A DNA stretch of 50,227 nucleotides from Acidobacteria bacterium 13_1_20CM_3_53_8 (GCA_001920415.1 MNJR01000034.1:1-50227); one strand, 5' to 3'; shown: positions 41,954-49,929, counted from the first letter of the stretch. Translations and numbers: made by a program. Notes: generated by a model not told the origin, from the letters alone.

Positions 41954-41970
41954 AGGGGCGCTTTGTTTTT
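41924..41970 (+). terminator. Strong terminator before the element's main operon
   Basis: AGCGCC...GCCGC-TTTT-GCGGC...GGCGCT stem followed by TTTGTTTTT. The U-run touches the AGGAG of the next gene, leaving no room for a promoter between them. Confidence 0.75.
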
Positions 41971-41980
41971 AGGAGTTGCT

Positions 41981-42175
41981 ATGCACGAGACAGAAACAAA
42001 ATTGATGAGCGAAAAAGAAGCAGCGCACGTGCTCGGCTTGCATTGGACAACAGTTCGTGACTATCGGCGCGCCGGGAAAATTCCATGTTATACGGTTGGA
42101 CGCCGCCCGGTTTACGCCCCACATCACCTTGAAGAGTATTTGCGGCACAAAGGGCGCGCCGCAAACAAAAACTAG
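41981..42175 (+). CDS. Excisionase-like HTH protein
   Basis: 64 residues from ATG 41981 (AGGAG upstream). MSEKEAAHVLGLHWTTVRDY and IPCYTVGRRPVYAPHHLEEY give the HTH_17/MerR-type winged helix used by phage excisionases and by helix-turn-helix adaptors. It is first in the run of plus-strand genes. A paralogue is encoded at 48642-48863. Confidence 0.85.
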   Translation: MHETETKLMSEKEAAHVLGLHWTTVRDYRRAGKIPCYTVGRRPVYAPHHLEEYLRHKGRAANKN

Positions 42176-42208
42176 CGCTCGCCGCGCGCTAAAACGCGAA
42201 AGAAGAAT

Positions 42209-43309
42209 ATGGCAGCACAAATACTTACTCTAGTTAAAAGACAATCGAGCGTGCCCCAAGCGCTTAGGGCGGCGTCGCCAAGTCCCGCAATACGCAACGA
42301 GTTTTATGAGGTAGATAGACTTGGTTGTTATACGGTGGGCGAATTCCTGGGCATGGTCTTTACTGAGGGCGAGCCTATTTTACACGGTCTTCATAAAGGG
42401 GAAATCGGCATCATTAACGGGATGCCGAACGCTGGCAAAAGCACGCTCGCGCTCAACACATGCCTTGCGCTCGCGTGCGGTCGCCCCTTTCCGCCGTTGG
42501 TTCCTTACGACGGCAAACCGCGCCGCGTACTTTATCTTGATTTTGAGAATACGCCTCGCCGGTTGCAGTCAGACCTCTTCGTAATGGCGCAAGCTCTCCC
42601 ACCCAAAGAGCGCGAGGTTGCGTGCGATAACTTCGCCGTCATTGTGGGCGCTGAACTCAACAACGAAACGCTTACCATTACAAATCAAGAGCACCTGAGA
42701 CAAATTGCGCGCGAGACGGCAGAACATCGCGCCGACCTGCTTGTTATAGACACGCTGGCGTCAGCAACGAGTTTGTACGATGAAAATTCCAACGCCGAAA
42801 TTCAGCGCAAGGTATTAACACCCCTTAGAAAGATTTGCCGACTTACGGGCTGTGCCGCGCTCATCATAGACCATAAAGGAAAGAAAGGGCTTGATGCCGT
42901 AGGAGGCGAGACACCGCTTTATGCCGGGAGAGGGGCGTCGGCTAAGGCTTGCGCGGCAAGGGTGATTTACAACCTAGACGCAGACCCGAAAGCCGAGAAT
43001 GTATCCCTCTTGAGTAACCCAAAGATCAAGGGGGATAAATTTCAGTCCGTTTTAATGAAGCTTGATAGCAATAGATGGTTCAGCGCGATAGGAAAGAGTG
43101 CCGCGCGCGAACAGTCAAACTATGAAGCGGTCGTTAGCTTCGTGCTGGCAGAGGCTAGGCCGGTTAAGCGTTCAGAAGTAATTGAAAAATTCGCCGCCGT
43201 TATATCTAAGCCGACAGTTGAGCGCGCTTTGCGCGATGCCATCGGGCGTGAGGTTTTACGGCTTACAAAGCGCGGAATGTATGAAGCCGTTGTCAACGAA
43301 GGTCAGTGA
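42209..43309 (+). CDS. RepA-like AAA/RecA-fold ATPase
   Basis: 366 residues. Walker A GMPNAGKSTLALN, Walker B DLLVIDTLASA, then AALIIDHKGKKG; these fit the AAA_25/RepA (RSF1010-like) group of hexameric DNA helicases. The C-terminal 80 residues (PVKRSEVIEKFAAVISKPTV) look like a winged helix. It probably supports replication of the excised element. Confidence 0.88.
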   Translation: MAAQILTLVKRQSSVPQALRAASPSPAIRNEFYEVDRLGCYTVGEFLGMVFTEGEPILHGLHKGEIGIINGMPNAGKSTLALNTCLALACGRPFPPLVPYDGKPRRVLYLDFENTPRRLQSDLFVMAQALPPKEREVACDNFAVIVGAELNNETLTITNQEHLRQIARETAEHRADLLVIDTLASATSLYDENSNAEIQRKVLTPLRKICRLTGCAALIIDHKGKKGLDAVGGETPLYAGRGASAKACAARVIYNLDADPKAENVSLLSNPKIKGDKFQSVLMKLDSNRWFSAIGKSAAREQSNYEAVVSFVLAEARPVKRSEVIEKFAAVISKPTVERALRDAIGREVLRLTKRGMYEAVVNEGQ

Positions 43310-43324
43310 TTGAAAAGGAGTGGT

Positions 43325-43576
43325 ATGCAAAAGGGCGACATGGCACAAGCAAAAGCAATTGGTCAGAGACTTGTTGACGGTCATGCGGTTGACCCGACAG
43401 CAAAACGCAAGGCGCGACTCGCGCGCAGCTTCAAAAAGGATGACCGCTTAGAGGCAATAATCAAGCTACGATTTGAAGACCCAAAGGCTTATGAGCAGCT
43501 ACCCGTGTCGGTTAAGGTTGCGGTCGGACATTACTTAACAGCGAAAGCAGCAAACGAAGAGATGGGAGCGAAATAA
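43325..43576 (+). CDS. Small basic protein of unknown function
   Basis: 83 residues from ATG 43325 with AAAGGAG just upstream (a TTG 15 nt earlier is less likely). Basic and helical (AKRKARLARSFKKDDRLEAI). Its stop overlaps the tape-measure start (TAATG), so the two are coupled; it may be a tail-assembly chaperone-like partner (inference). Confidence 0.7.
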   Translation: MQKGDMAQAKAIGQRLVDGHAVDPTAKRKARLARSFKKDDRLEAIIKLRFEDPKAYEQLPVSVKVAVGHYLTAKAANEEMGAK

Positions 43577-46314
43577 TGTCAATCGAAGCCGCACGACTAA
43601 TAGTTAGCGTTGAGAGCGCGGGCACTCAAAAGGTTGTGCGCGACCTCGGCGCGGTTGAGACCGGCGCTCAGCGTGCGGCGAATTCCATCAATAAGCTTGG
43701 CGACTCTGGCGGCGACATGCGCAAGCCCGGCGGATTCCTGCCCGGCCTCTCACAAATTTCTGAAATCATTCAAGGCGTGCCGCAAGTTGGCCGTCTCATG
43801 GGCGCGCTCATCAACCCGATCACCGGCGCGGCTGAGGCTGGCATTAAGTTCAACGCATTTCTCGAAACTACGCGCATCGGTCTTACAACCCTACTCGGCT
43901 CAGAAGAGGCCGCAATGCGCCACATGGCAGAGCTACAGGCTTTCGCCGAGCGCACGCCGTTTCAATTCCGCGACCTCGTAACCGGCTCTCAGCGTATGCA
44001 GGCTTTCGGTTTTCGAGCCGAGCAGGTTTTACCTATTCTCACGGCAGTTGGCAATGCCGTCGCGTCAACCGGCGAGATAAGCCGCGACGCTCTTGACGGC
44101 GTGCTCTTAGCTCTCGGTCAGATGAAAACTAAGGGCAAGGTTAGCGCCGAGGAAATGAATCAGATAGCCGAGCGCGGTATTCCGGCGTGGGAGTTGTTAT
44201 CTAAGGCTATCGGCAAGAGCGTTGCTGAAACAATGAAGCTCGCGCAGCTTGGCCGCTTACGCGGCGGCGCGGCGGTTGACGCAATAGCGGCCATGATGCA
44301 ACAGCGCTACGGCGGGCAGATGGACAGGTTGAGCGGCACGCTCACCGGGCGCTTAAGCAACCTTGAAGATATACGCGACCGCGCCGAGGGACTTGCGACG
44401 CAAGGACTCACGCAAGACCTGAGCAACATGCTCGGCACGGCGCTTGAGCATGGCGATTTGGCTACACGCCTTGCTAATTCCGTCAATCGCATGGTGACGC
44501 CGGTCAGCGCTCTCTTGCGCGCGAGCTTTAACACGCTTGTCGGCGGCGGAATAACCGAGGGCTTAACCGAAGGTATTGCCGCCGGGCAGACGCTTGTAAA
44601 GAGCACGATGCTTAACATGGCGCAAGATTCTATCTTGACGCCGTTTACAAGTTTCTTCGGCATACACTCGCCGTCAACCCTTATGTATCAGCACGGGCTA
44701 AACATCACGCAAGGGTTAGCGAACGGCATACATGACGGATTTATGCAGGTGCAAGGCCGCATGACTCAGGCGCAGAAAAAGAGTTTTCAGGCGCTTCAAG
44801 AGTTGATGCGCCGCGAGCCTGATTTCATGCCGAAGCTCATACAGATGAGCCGGGCGCGCGGCATTAACCCCGACCATCTTCTCAACCTCATGGCGCTTGA
44901 GACCGCCGGAAGCTTTAACCCGCACGTCGGCAACGGTCAGGGCTATTACGGGCTTATTCAGTTCGGACAGGCCGCGCGTAGCGAGGTCGGTTTGCCGCTT
45001 GACCGACTCTTACAGCAAAGCGCGACACAGCAACTTGATTACGTTTTCAAATATCTTGATACGCGCTTTCGTCGCTTCTATGGCAATACCGACATAACTC
45101 AGGCGATGCTTTACGCCTCGGTCGGCGCTGGGCACGCGACGCGCAATGATGACACGGTAATGTTTCGGCGCGAGGGCTATCAGCAAGGCGACGACCCGTT
45201 GACGCGCGGCATATCTCGCGCGGGCTATCGTGCGAACTATCACTCTTGGGACGTAAACGGCGACGGGCAAATACAGCAATTCGAGTTTGGGCAAGCCGCT
45301 CTCTCTCGCCTCGGCGCTGGCGTCAACTTCTCTGTCAACGGTGAGACCGTGCCCGTGCGCGTCGTTGATATTGTCGGCGGCGCGGCGGCTCTTATTGAGC
45401 GCTCAGGTTTGGGCGGCGGCGGCAATGCGTCTGAGCCGCCGTTCAGTCACATCACAGACGATCAAGCGCAGCACGTCTTAGATATTTTCAAACAGGCGCG
45501 CGCCAACCTTCCCGTTGACGGTGGGTTAATCGGCGACCTCGGCGACGTAAACCGGCTGATACTCAAGACGATTGACGCAACAAACACGCTAGGCGACGCG
45601 GCGGTTAATAGCGCGCAAGAGCTTCAAGATCAAGTCAAAGGCGCTGGCGCGTGGTACGACGACGTAGCAGTACAGTCAGAAGCAGCCGCGCAACGTCTCA
45701 AAATTCAGTGGGACGATGTTGCTCAAGGATTCGAGCAGGTTTTCGTTGATAGTTTAGATAGGACGCTCATGGACGGCGAAAACTTCTTTGCAGATTTCAG
45801 CAAAGGCTTTGCGCTTATGCTACTGCGAATGGCAGAGCAAGCGGCGGCAGCTAATCTCAGCAAGGCAATTTTTGGCTACGATGGACAGCAAGGCTCAGCG
45901 AGCGGCGGTTTCTTAAGTAAGCTTATCGGTTTTGGCATAAGCGCGCTTGGCGCTTTCTTCGGTGGCGGTAAGTCATTCGGAAAGTTGACCGGCATTAACC
46001 TGTCACCGGGCACGTATAGCTGGGGCGGTCTAACGAGCGTGATAGGCGGACACCGCGCAGACGGCGGGCGCGTGCGCGCCGGTCAACCTTACTACATCGG
46101 CGAGCGCGGCGTTGAAATGTACGTGCCCGACCGTGACGGGCTTGTGATCCCGAATCACGAGTTAGGGCAAATGACTCACGGCGGTCGCCCTATTCAAGTC
46201 GTCAATAATTTTCACGTTACAGCGCCGGGCGGTCGTTTACACGAAGAGTCGCAAAGACAAATGGCCGAGCGCACGGCACTAGCAGTTCAAAAGATGCTCA
46301 GAAGGATGAGCTAA
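43576..46314 (+). CDS. Phage tail tape-measure protein with lysozyme-like domain
   Basis: 912 residues. Residues about 55-290 are the tape-measure domain (LETTRIGLTTLLGSEEAAMR, FAERTPFQFRDLVTGSQRMQ, SAEEMNQIAERGIPAWELLS). About 415-580 is a lysozyme/SLT-like domain: NLMALETAGSFNPHVGNGQG holds the likely catalytic Glu, then YYGLIQFGQAAR. An EF-hand-like loop DVNGDGQIQQFE follows (about 557-568). The C-terminus has glycine-rich hydrophobic stretches and AGQPYYIGERGVEMYVPD, usual for tape measures. It sets tail length and may open the cell wall during injection. Size is enough for a long tail, although no other tail gene is seen here. Confidence 0.9.
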   Translation: MSIEAARLIVSVESAGTQKVVRDLGAVETGAQRAANSINKLGDSGGDMRKPGGFLPGLSQISEIIQGVPQVGRLMGALINPITGAAEAGIKFNAFLETTRIGLTTLLGSEEAAMRHMAELQAFAERTPFQFRDLVTGSQRMQAFGFRAEQVLPILTAVGNAVASTGEISRDALDGVLLALGQMKTKGKVSAEEMNQIAERGIPAWELLSKAIGKSVAETMKLAQLGRLRGGAAVDAIAAMMQQRYGGQMDRLSGTLTGRLSNLEDIRDRAEGLATQGLTQDLSNMLGTALEHGDLATRLANSVNRMVTPVSALLRASFNTLVGGGITEGLTEGIAAGQTLVKSTMLNMAQDSILTPFTSFFGIHSPSTLMYQHGLNITQGLANGIHDGFMQVQGRMTQAQKKSFQALQELMRREPDFMPKLIQMSRARGINPDHLLNLMALETAGSFNPHVGNGQGYYGLIQFGQAARSEVGLPLDRLLQQSATQQLDYVFKYLDTRFRRFYGNTDITQAMLYASVGAGHATRNDDTVMFRREGYQQGDDPLTRGISRAGYRANYHSWDVNGDGQIQQFEFGQAALSRLGAGVNFSVNGETVPVRVVDIVGGAAALIERSGLGGGGNASEPPFSHITDDQAQHVLDIFKQARANLPVDGGLIGDLGDVNRLILKTIDATNTLGDAAVNSAQELQDQVKGAGAWYDDVAVQSEAAAQRLKIQWDDVAQGFEQVFVDSLDRTLMDGENFFADFSKGFALMLLRMAEQAAAANLSKAIFGYDGQQGSASGGFLSKLIGFGISALGAFFGGGKSFGKLTGINLSPGTYSWGGLTSVIGGHRADGGRVRAGQPYYIGERGVEMYVPDRDGLVIPNHELGQMTHGGRPIQVVNNFHVTAPGGRLHEESQRQMAERTALAVQKMLRRMS

Positions 46315-46317
46315 TCA

Positions 46318-46362
46318 TGGCTGTTAGTTTCGTATTTGATGAGGTCTTACAAAGAACATAGG
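46318..46362 (+). pseudogene. 14-codon stub after the tape-measure gene
   Basis: ATG with AAGGATGAG upstream; MAVSFVFDEVLQRT then stop. It looks like the beginning of a tail gene cut off by deletion, followed at once by the next gene's AGGAG. Confidence 0.3.
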
Positions 46363-46371
46363 AGCGAAAAC

Positions 46372-46896
46372 ATGAACACTACGCAGAACGAAATAGAATC
46401 TGCAAAGGCCAGAGTTGAGGCGATCAGGACGCGCTTGGTTGCGGGCGACACGAAGGTTACAGCAAAGCAGCTTGCAGATGCGCGAGCGGAAATTGAATTC
46501 GCGGAATTGCGCGCAGAGGCCGAAGTGCAAGCGCGGCGCGAGCGCGCAGAGACCGAGAGACGAGAAAGGTTGAACGACTTTCAGCAAAGACTCGCCGCTC
46601 TTGACTCGCAAAAGCTTGACATATTGCGCGAGCGCGTGCGCGCCGCCGTTGAAGAATATGTTAGCGAAGCGGCGGCGTTTAATAACGAGCTTGAAGCCAT
46701 ACGTCAAGCCGTAGGAGAACCGGGCGCGTTTCCGGGCGAAGATGTTGACGCTTACCACGAGCGAACAGCCGTAAGAATCCGCGAGGTAATAGTGGGACGA
46801 CAACGACCGCAGAAAACTCTTAACGAGATCATCGTGCCCGCGCTAAGGCAGCACTCAGGGCGAGCGCGCATCAGTATAGACAATCCGCAAGACTAG
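46372..46896 (+). CDS. Coiled-coil protein of unknown function
   Basis: 174 residues from ATG 46372 (AGGAG upstream). Ala/Glu/Arg-rich, almost wholly helical (ADARAEIEFAELRAEAEVQA). It could be a scaffold-like or tail-associated protein, but nothing identifies it. Confidence 0.7.
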   Translation: MNTTQNEIESAKARVEAIRTRLVAGDTKVTAKQLADARAEIEFAELRAEAEVQARRERAETERRERLNDFQQRLAALDSQKLDILRERVRAAVEEYVSEAAAFNNELEAIRQAVGEPGAFPGEDVDAYHERTAVRIREVIVGRQRPQKTLNEIIVPALRQHSGRARISIDNPQD

Positions 46897-46910
46897 CCGA
46901 GAGAGTGTAA

Positions 46911-47144
46911 ATGTTAAGAGACGCTTTAGACCCCGGCGCTGATAACGCTTATCCCTATTTCCCGCGCCGCGCGGACGGCTCGCCGCTTTGGAGCGATAGC
47001 GCCGAAACGGACGGCATAAGGATTGATGGTGTAATACCAATGCCGCGCGGCTCGCGGTTCATCATTCGGGACGGTCGGCGCATAGCAATTGACGTGACAC
47101 CTCGCAACACAGACGGCGCGCCGGTCAACCCGCCGTCGCTCTAA
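46911..47144 (+). CDS. Small protein of unknown function
   Basis: 77 residues, 14 nt after the previous stop. Acidic start (LRDALDPGADNAYPYFPRRA), Pro/Gly-rich and beta-like, with two short RDG/RRD turns. No family recognised; possibly a small phage structural protein. Confidence 0.6.
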   Translation: MLRDALDPGADNAYPYFPRRADGSPLWSDSAETDGIRIDGVIPMPRGSRFIIRDGRRIAIDVTPRNTDGAPVNPPSL

Positions 47145-47164
47145 ATGGAAGAAAGCGGAAGATA

Positions 47165-47581
47165 ATGGAAGATTCCAGCGAAGAGCTTACACAAAAACAG
47201 GAGGCGGCTATTGTCGCGCTAATAACGCACGGCACGGTGCGCGAGGCGGCGCGCGCTTGCTCCATAGGCGAAACGACCTTGTTTCGCTGGCTGCAACAGC
47301 CCGCCTTCGCCGCCCGCTATCGCGCCGCGCGCCGCCAGGTGGTAGAGGCCGCTATAGGCCGATTGCAGAGACTTGCGGTTAGAGCTGTGGATACGCTTGA
47401 GCGGAATCTTAATTGCGAAAATCCAACGGCTGAAATCCGCTCGGCACAACTAATCCTTGGGCAAGGCGTGAAGGGCGTTGAGCTAATGGACACGCAAGAG
47501 CGGCTTGAAAGACTGGAGGCTTTGTTAGATGAGCGCGAAGAGAAGAATAAAGAGCTTAGAGAAGCGCGTCAGGATACTTAA
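47165..47581 (+). CDS. HTH protein, terminase small-subunit like
   Basis: 138 residues. An N-terminal helix-turn-helix (VREAARACSIGETTLFRWLQ) is followed by long helices (RLQRLAVRAVDTLERNL) and a charged coiled-coil end, like the phBC6A51-type small proteins related to terminase small subunits. It could recognise DNA for packaging by a helper phage, since no large terminase is present. The role is not proven. Confidence 0.75.
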   Translation: MEDSSEELTQKQEAAIVALITHGTVREAARACSIGETTLFRWLQQPAFAARYRAARRQVVEAAIGRLQRLAVRAVDTLERNLNCENPTAEIRSAQLILGQGVKGVELMDTQERLERLEALLDEREEKNKELREARQDT

Positions 47582-47696
47582 GGGCAGGGAGTGTACTCAT
47601 GCGTTTACTCTCGTTGTTGACGGTGAGATTGTGAAGAATGACCCGCCGTGCTCGTGCGGCGGCGAGCGGGTGAAGATCGTCGTGGAATATGTTTGA
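47529..47696 (+). CDS. Small Cys/His protein overlapping the HTH gene
   Basis: 55 residues from ATG 47529, in another frame within the end of the HTH gene; GGAGG about 10 nt upstream. Basic N-terminus (SAKRRIKSLEKRVRILKG), then CTHAF and PPCSCGGE, a possible zinc site. The frame stays open past the stop of the HTH gene into otherwise empty sequence, which supports it being real. Confidence 0.55.
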   Translation: MSAKRRIKSLEKRVRILKGRECTHAFTLVVDGEIVKNDPPCSCGGERVKIVVEYV

Positions 47697-47728
47697 AGAG
47701 TTCAGGGCGCGCGAAAGAGAACAGTAGA

Positions 47729-48211
47729 ATGAGCCGGGTTAATATAATCAGAGAAGCTAGAAAGTTCATTGGCAAGCCATACAAGCCGTTTAGCCTTAAC
47801 CCGGCTCAGGGGCTGGGCTGCGTTGGCGCTATCTTCATACCAGCCGCAATCGCTGGCTATCGCTGTGCGGAGTTTTGCCGCTTCAATAAACCGCCTGTCG
47901 GGGCACAGATGCCGCGTTTCTTGCCCCAACTTCAACGCCAGATGCGTCAAATACCAATTGCGCGAGCGACCATTGGGGACGTGCTCTTGTTAACTATGGG
48001 CGCGCACGGGCAACACTTGGCGCTCGTCACGAGCGAGCGCCCGAAGAGAGTTCTTCACTCATGGCCGACACCAACAGGAGGCGGAAGGGTTCAAGAGAAT
48101 GTCTTAGACTCGCCGATACACAGTAATAATCCGCGTCTTAGGTGGTCTGATCTCGTTGTTGCTGCATTCCGTTTTCACGAGCCGGTTATTAGTAAAGAGG
48201 AACACGAATGA
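47729..48211 (+). CDS. NlpC/P60-like peptidase, divergent
   Basis: 160 residues from ATG 47729. NPAQGLGCVGAIFIPA corresponds to the catalytic Cys motif but has Gly where the family has Asp (GLDC); HLALVTSERPKRVLHSW holds the His. Members cut cell-wall peptides; in phages they sit at the tail tip. Its stop overlaps the next start (ATGA). Confidence 0.8.
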   Translation: MSRVNIIREARKFIGKPYKPFSLNPAQGLGCVGAIFIPAAIAGYRCAEFCRFNKPPVGAQMPRFLPQLQRQMRQIPIARATIGDVLLLTMGAHGQHLALVTSERPKRVLHSWPTPTGGGRVQENVLDSPIHSNNPRLRWSDLVVAAFRFHEPVISKEEHE

Positions 48212-48633
48212 GACGAGCGGATATATTAAGAGAGGCGCGCAAGCTTCTGGGCGTACCGTTCAAGCTTGAGGGGCGCAACCCAACGACCGGGCTTGATTGT
48301 GCTGGTTTGGTTATTTGCGTCGCGCAGGCTTTTGGTTGTTTCAGGGGATTAGATTACCGGCCACACTCTAGCCCTTCAACGTCGGGCGCTTTTCCCGCAG
48401 CCGTCCAGCGTGAAACGCAAAGGATACCGGCTGCAAGCGCCAAGCCGGGCGATATACTTTACCTGAGCTTTAAGGGCATGAGAGCGGCTCATGTAGCAAT
48501 AGTCTCAGCGTTGTCGCCGTTAAGGGTGATTCACGCGGGCGATATGACAGAAAAGGTAATCGAAGCGCCGCTCAATGCGCGCTTAAAGCAATTCATTGTT
48601 TGCGCGTACCAGTTTCGAGGGCTTAAGGATTAA
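48208..48633 (+). CDS. NlpC/P60-family cell-wall peptidase
   Basis: 141 residues. NPTTGLDCAGLVICVA carries the catalytic Cys in its canonical setting and MRAAHVAIVSALSPL the His. It is clearly a paralogue of the upstream gene, with the same REARK-LG-PFKL opening, and has the intact motif. The pair probably arose by tandem duplication and may degrade the wall during tail penetration or release. Confidence 0.88.
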   Translation: MRRADILREARKLLGVPFKLEGRNPTTGLDCAGLVICVAQAFGCFRGLDYRPHSSPSTSGAFPAAVQRETQRIPAASAKPGDILYLSFKGMRAAHVAIVSALSPLRVIHAGDMTEKVIEAPLNARLKQFIVCAYQFRGLKD

Positions 48634-48641
48634 CCGACCGC

Positions 48642-48863
48642 CTATATTTCAGCTTTAATCTTTTCAAGGAAAGCCTCAACATCATCTTGTCCGTATAGCA
48701 CACGCCTCCCAACCGTGCGATATGTCAACACGCCCTTTTGCCTGAGCCGCCAAAGGGTCATACGCGAGAGGCCGGTGATCTTCTGAACTTCTGCGTCTGA
48801 GTAGAGCTTGGGCGTCCCTTCGCTTTGTTCCTCCATCACTAGCGGGACGAATATAAAAGACAT
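48642..48863 (-). CDS. Excisionase-like HTH protein
   Basis: 73 residues from the ATG at 48863, which belongs to the right copy of the 42-bp repeat (a TTG sits just before it). YSDAEVQKITGLSRMTLWRL with GVLTYRTVGRRVLYGQDDVE is an HTH_17/MerR-like fold. It is the second gene after the repressor on the minus strand, so repressor and excisionase candidate share a transcript. Its leader, ribosome site and start lie in the inverted repeat. Confidence 0.85.
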   Translation of the reverse strand: MSFIFVPLVMEEQSEGTPKLYSDAEVQKITGLSRMTLWRLRQKGVLTYRTVGRRVLYGQDDVEAFLEKIKAEI

Positions 48864-48902
48864 CAAAACATCACCCTCTTAAGTAAGTGCGGTGCTACGG
48901 TG
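48861..48902 (-). repeat. 42-bp inverted repeat, right copy
   Basis: Perfect inverted match to 41744-41785. It spans the junction of two genes: the last seven codons and stop of the repressor, the ribosome site and the ATG of the excisionase-like gene. Confidence 0.95.
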
Positions 48903-49118
48903 TCGCGCTCTTCTGTTAGACACACGGACAAGCAAATCGGTCAACTCGCACCCTAGAGCCTCGCACAAGCGGTCAAGAGTCTTGAGGGCGATCATTTCGG
49001 TTTCACCCTTCCACAGCCGCGCGGCCATGCCGGGCTTAACGTCCATAGCTTTTTGAAGCTGATAGGCGTTGGTTATTCCGCGCGCTTCGGCGGCCTCTCT
49101 AATCGTTAGTTTCACCAT
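48879..49118 (-). CDS. Cro/CI-type repressor
   Basis: 79 residues. LTIREAAEARGITNAYQLQK and GMAARLWKGETEMIALKTLD are the XRE-family helix-turn-helix, and DRLCEALGCELTDLL the usual end. It probably keeps the element quiet by binding the operator at 49126-49178, in the gap with the divergent gene. It is followed by the excisionase-like gene after 15 nt. Confidence 0.88.
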   Translation of the reverse strand: MVKLTIREAAEARGITNAYQLQKAMDVKPGMAARLWKGETEMIALKTLDRLCEALGCELTDLLVRVSNRRARHRSTALT

Positions 49119-49125
49119 AAAAATA

Positions 49126-49178
49126 TATTACCACAAAAGTGAAATAGTTGTTGACAGGCATTCACTCTTTTGGTAATA
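49126..49178. promoter_or_regulatory. Operator for the element repressor
   Basis: TATTACCACAAAAGTG at 49126-49141 and CACTCTTTTGGTAATA at 49163-49178 form an inverted pair (14 of 16 matching). The right half covers the -10 of the plus-strand promoter, and the left half lies near the repressor gene's own start. Confidence 0.65.
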
Positions 49179-49179
49179 T
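49151..49179 (+). promoter_or_regulatory. Sigma70 promoter
   Basis: TTGACA, 17-nt spacer, TAATAT. It drives the SWIM-type gene and overlaps the operator. Confidence 0.75.
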
Positions 49180-49222
49180 TCACACATCAGGTAATACTAA
49201 TAACCTTGAGAGGAAACGCCAG

Positions 49223-49483
49223 ATGTTCACACTAGAAACAACAGAAATCGCAAGGGCAATCGAAAACGCAAAAGCTCTTCACCCGAAAGTTAGAATGATT
49301 CGCTTTGGTGAATACTCGGTTTCAGGCAGCACGGGCAATGCCTACACCGTTCATTGCTACCGCGACAACGGCCAAAAAGTTGTTGATTGCTCGTGCCCGA
49401 CGCGAGACGGTATTGCCTGTAAGCATGGCGTAGCCGCCGTCTCTCTTCATATTGCAATAGCGGCTCGCAAGCGCGCCCATTAA
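49223..49483 (+). CDS. SWIM zinc-finger protein
   Basis: 86 residues from ATG 49223 (GAGAGG upstream); the longer frame from 49148 would include the promoter. VDCSCPTRDGIACKHGVAAV is the SWIM motif (CxC...CxH), a zinc module for DNA or protein binding. It is the first gene of the right arm, under the repressor-controlled promoter, so it may be an early function such as anti-repression or control of host DNA (inference). Confidence 0.8.
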   Translation: MFTLETTEIARAIENAKALHPKVRMIRFGEYSVSGSTGNAYTVHCYRDNGQKVVDCSCPTRDGIACKHGVAAVSLHIAIAARKRAH

Positions 49484-49560
49484 AATAGCGGGCTTGGTAA
49501 GCGCTCGAACGCCCGCCAAGCCCTCTCAGCATCATTTCACGCCTTTAGATGGAGGAAAAA

Positions 49561-49929
49561 ATGTCGAAGCGAAAGAATACAACCAAAGGACAAGCGACGG
49601 CAATAGGCCGTAAGGCCGCGCCGAAGGGCTTTAGAGAGTTATTTAATAAGGCCGCTACTGAAAGCCCGATCTGTACGCCTGAGCGTATAGCGGTGCTCTA
49701 TCCGCTTTTGTGCGCCATCGCCGAAGAGGGTTTCGGTCGAGTGCTCGCCGCTAAGGTCGCGGAGGGAAGTACGGCGGCTTGGTATTCCTACAATGATATG
49801 CTAAGCCGCGCGCTTGCGGCTGAGCGTGTGCGCCCCGAACTCGCCGCCGCTATGCGCCCCATTTTGCAAGAAAGCATTGACGATCTGGCAAGGATTAAGC
49901 AATATGAAGAGCGGCAGATGAGAGCGTAG
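49561..49929 (+). CDS. Helical protein of unknown function
   Basis: 122 residues from ATG 49561 with GGAGG before it. Basic N-terminus (SKRKNTTKGQATAIGRKAAP), then Ala/Glu-rich helices (PELAAAMRPILQESIDDLAR). No family recognised. It is in the same direction as the SWIM gene and probably in its operon. Last gene of the element. Confidence 0.7.
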   Translation: MSKRKNTTKGQATAIGRKAAPKGFRELFNKAATESPICTPERIAVLYPLLCAIAEEGFGRVLAAKVAEGSTAAWYSYNDMLSRALAAERVRPELAAAMRPILQESIDDLARIKQYEERQMRA

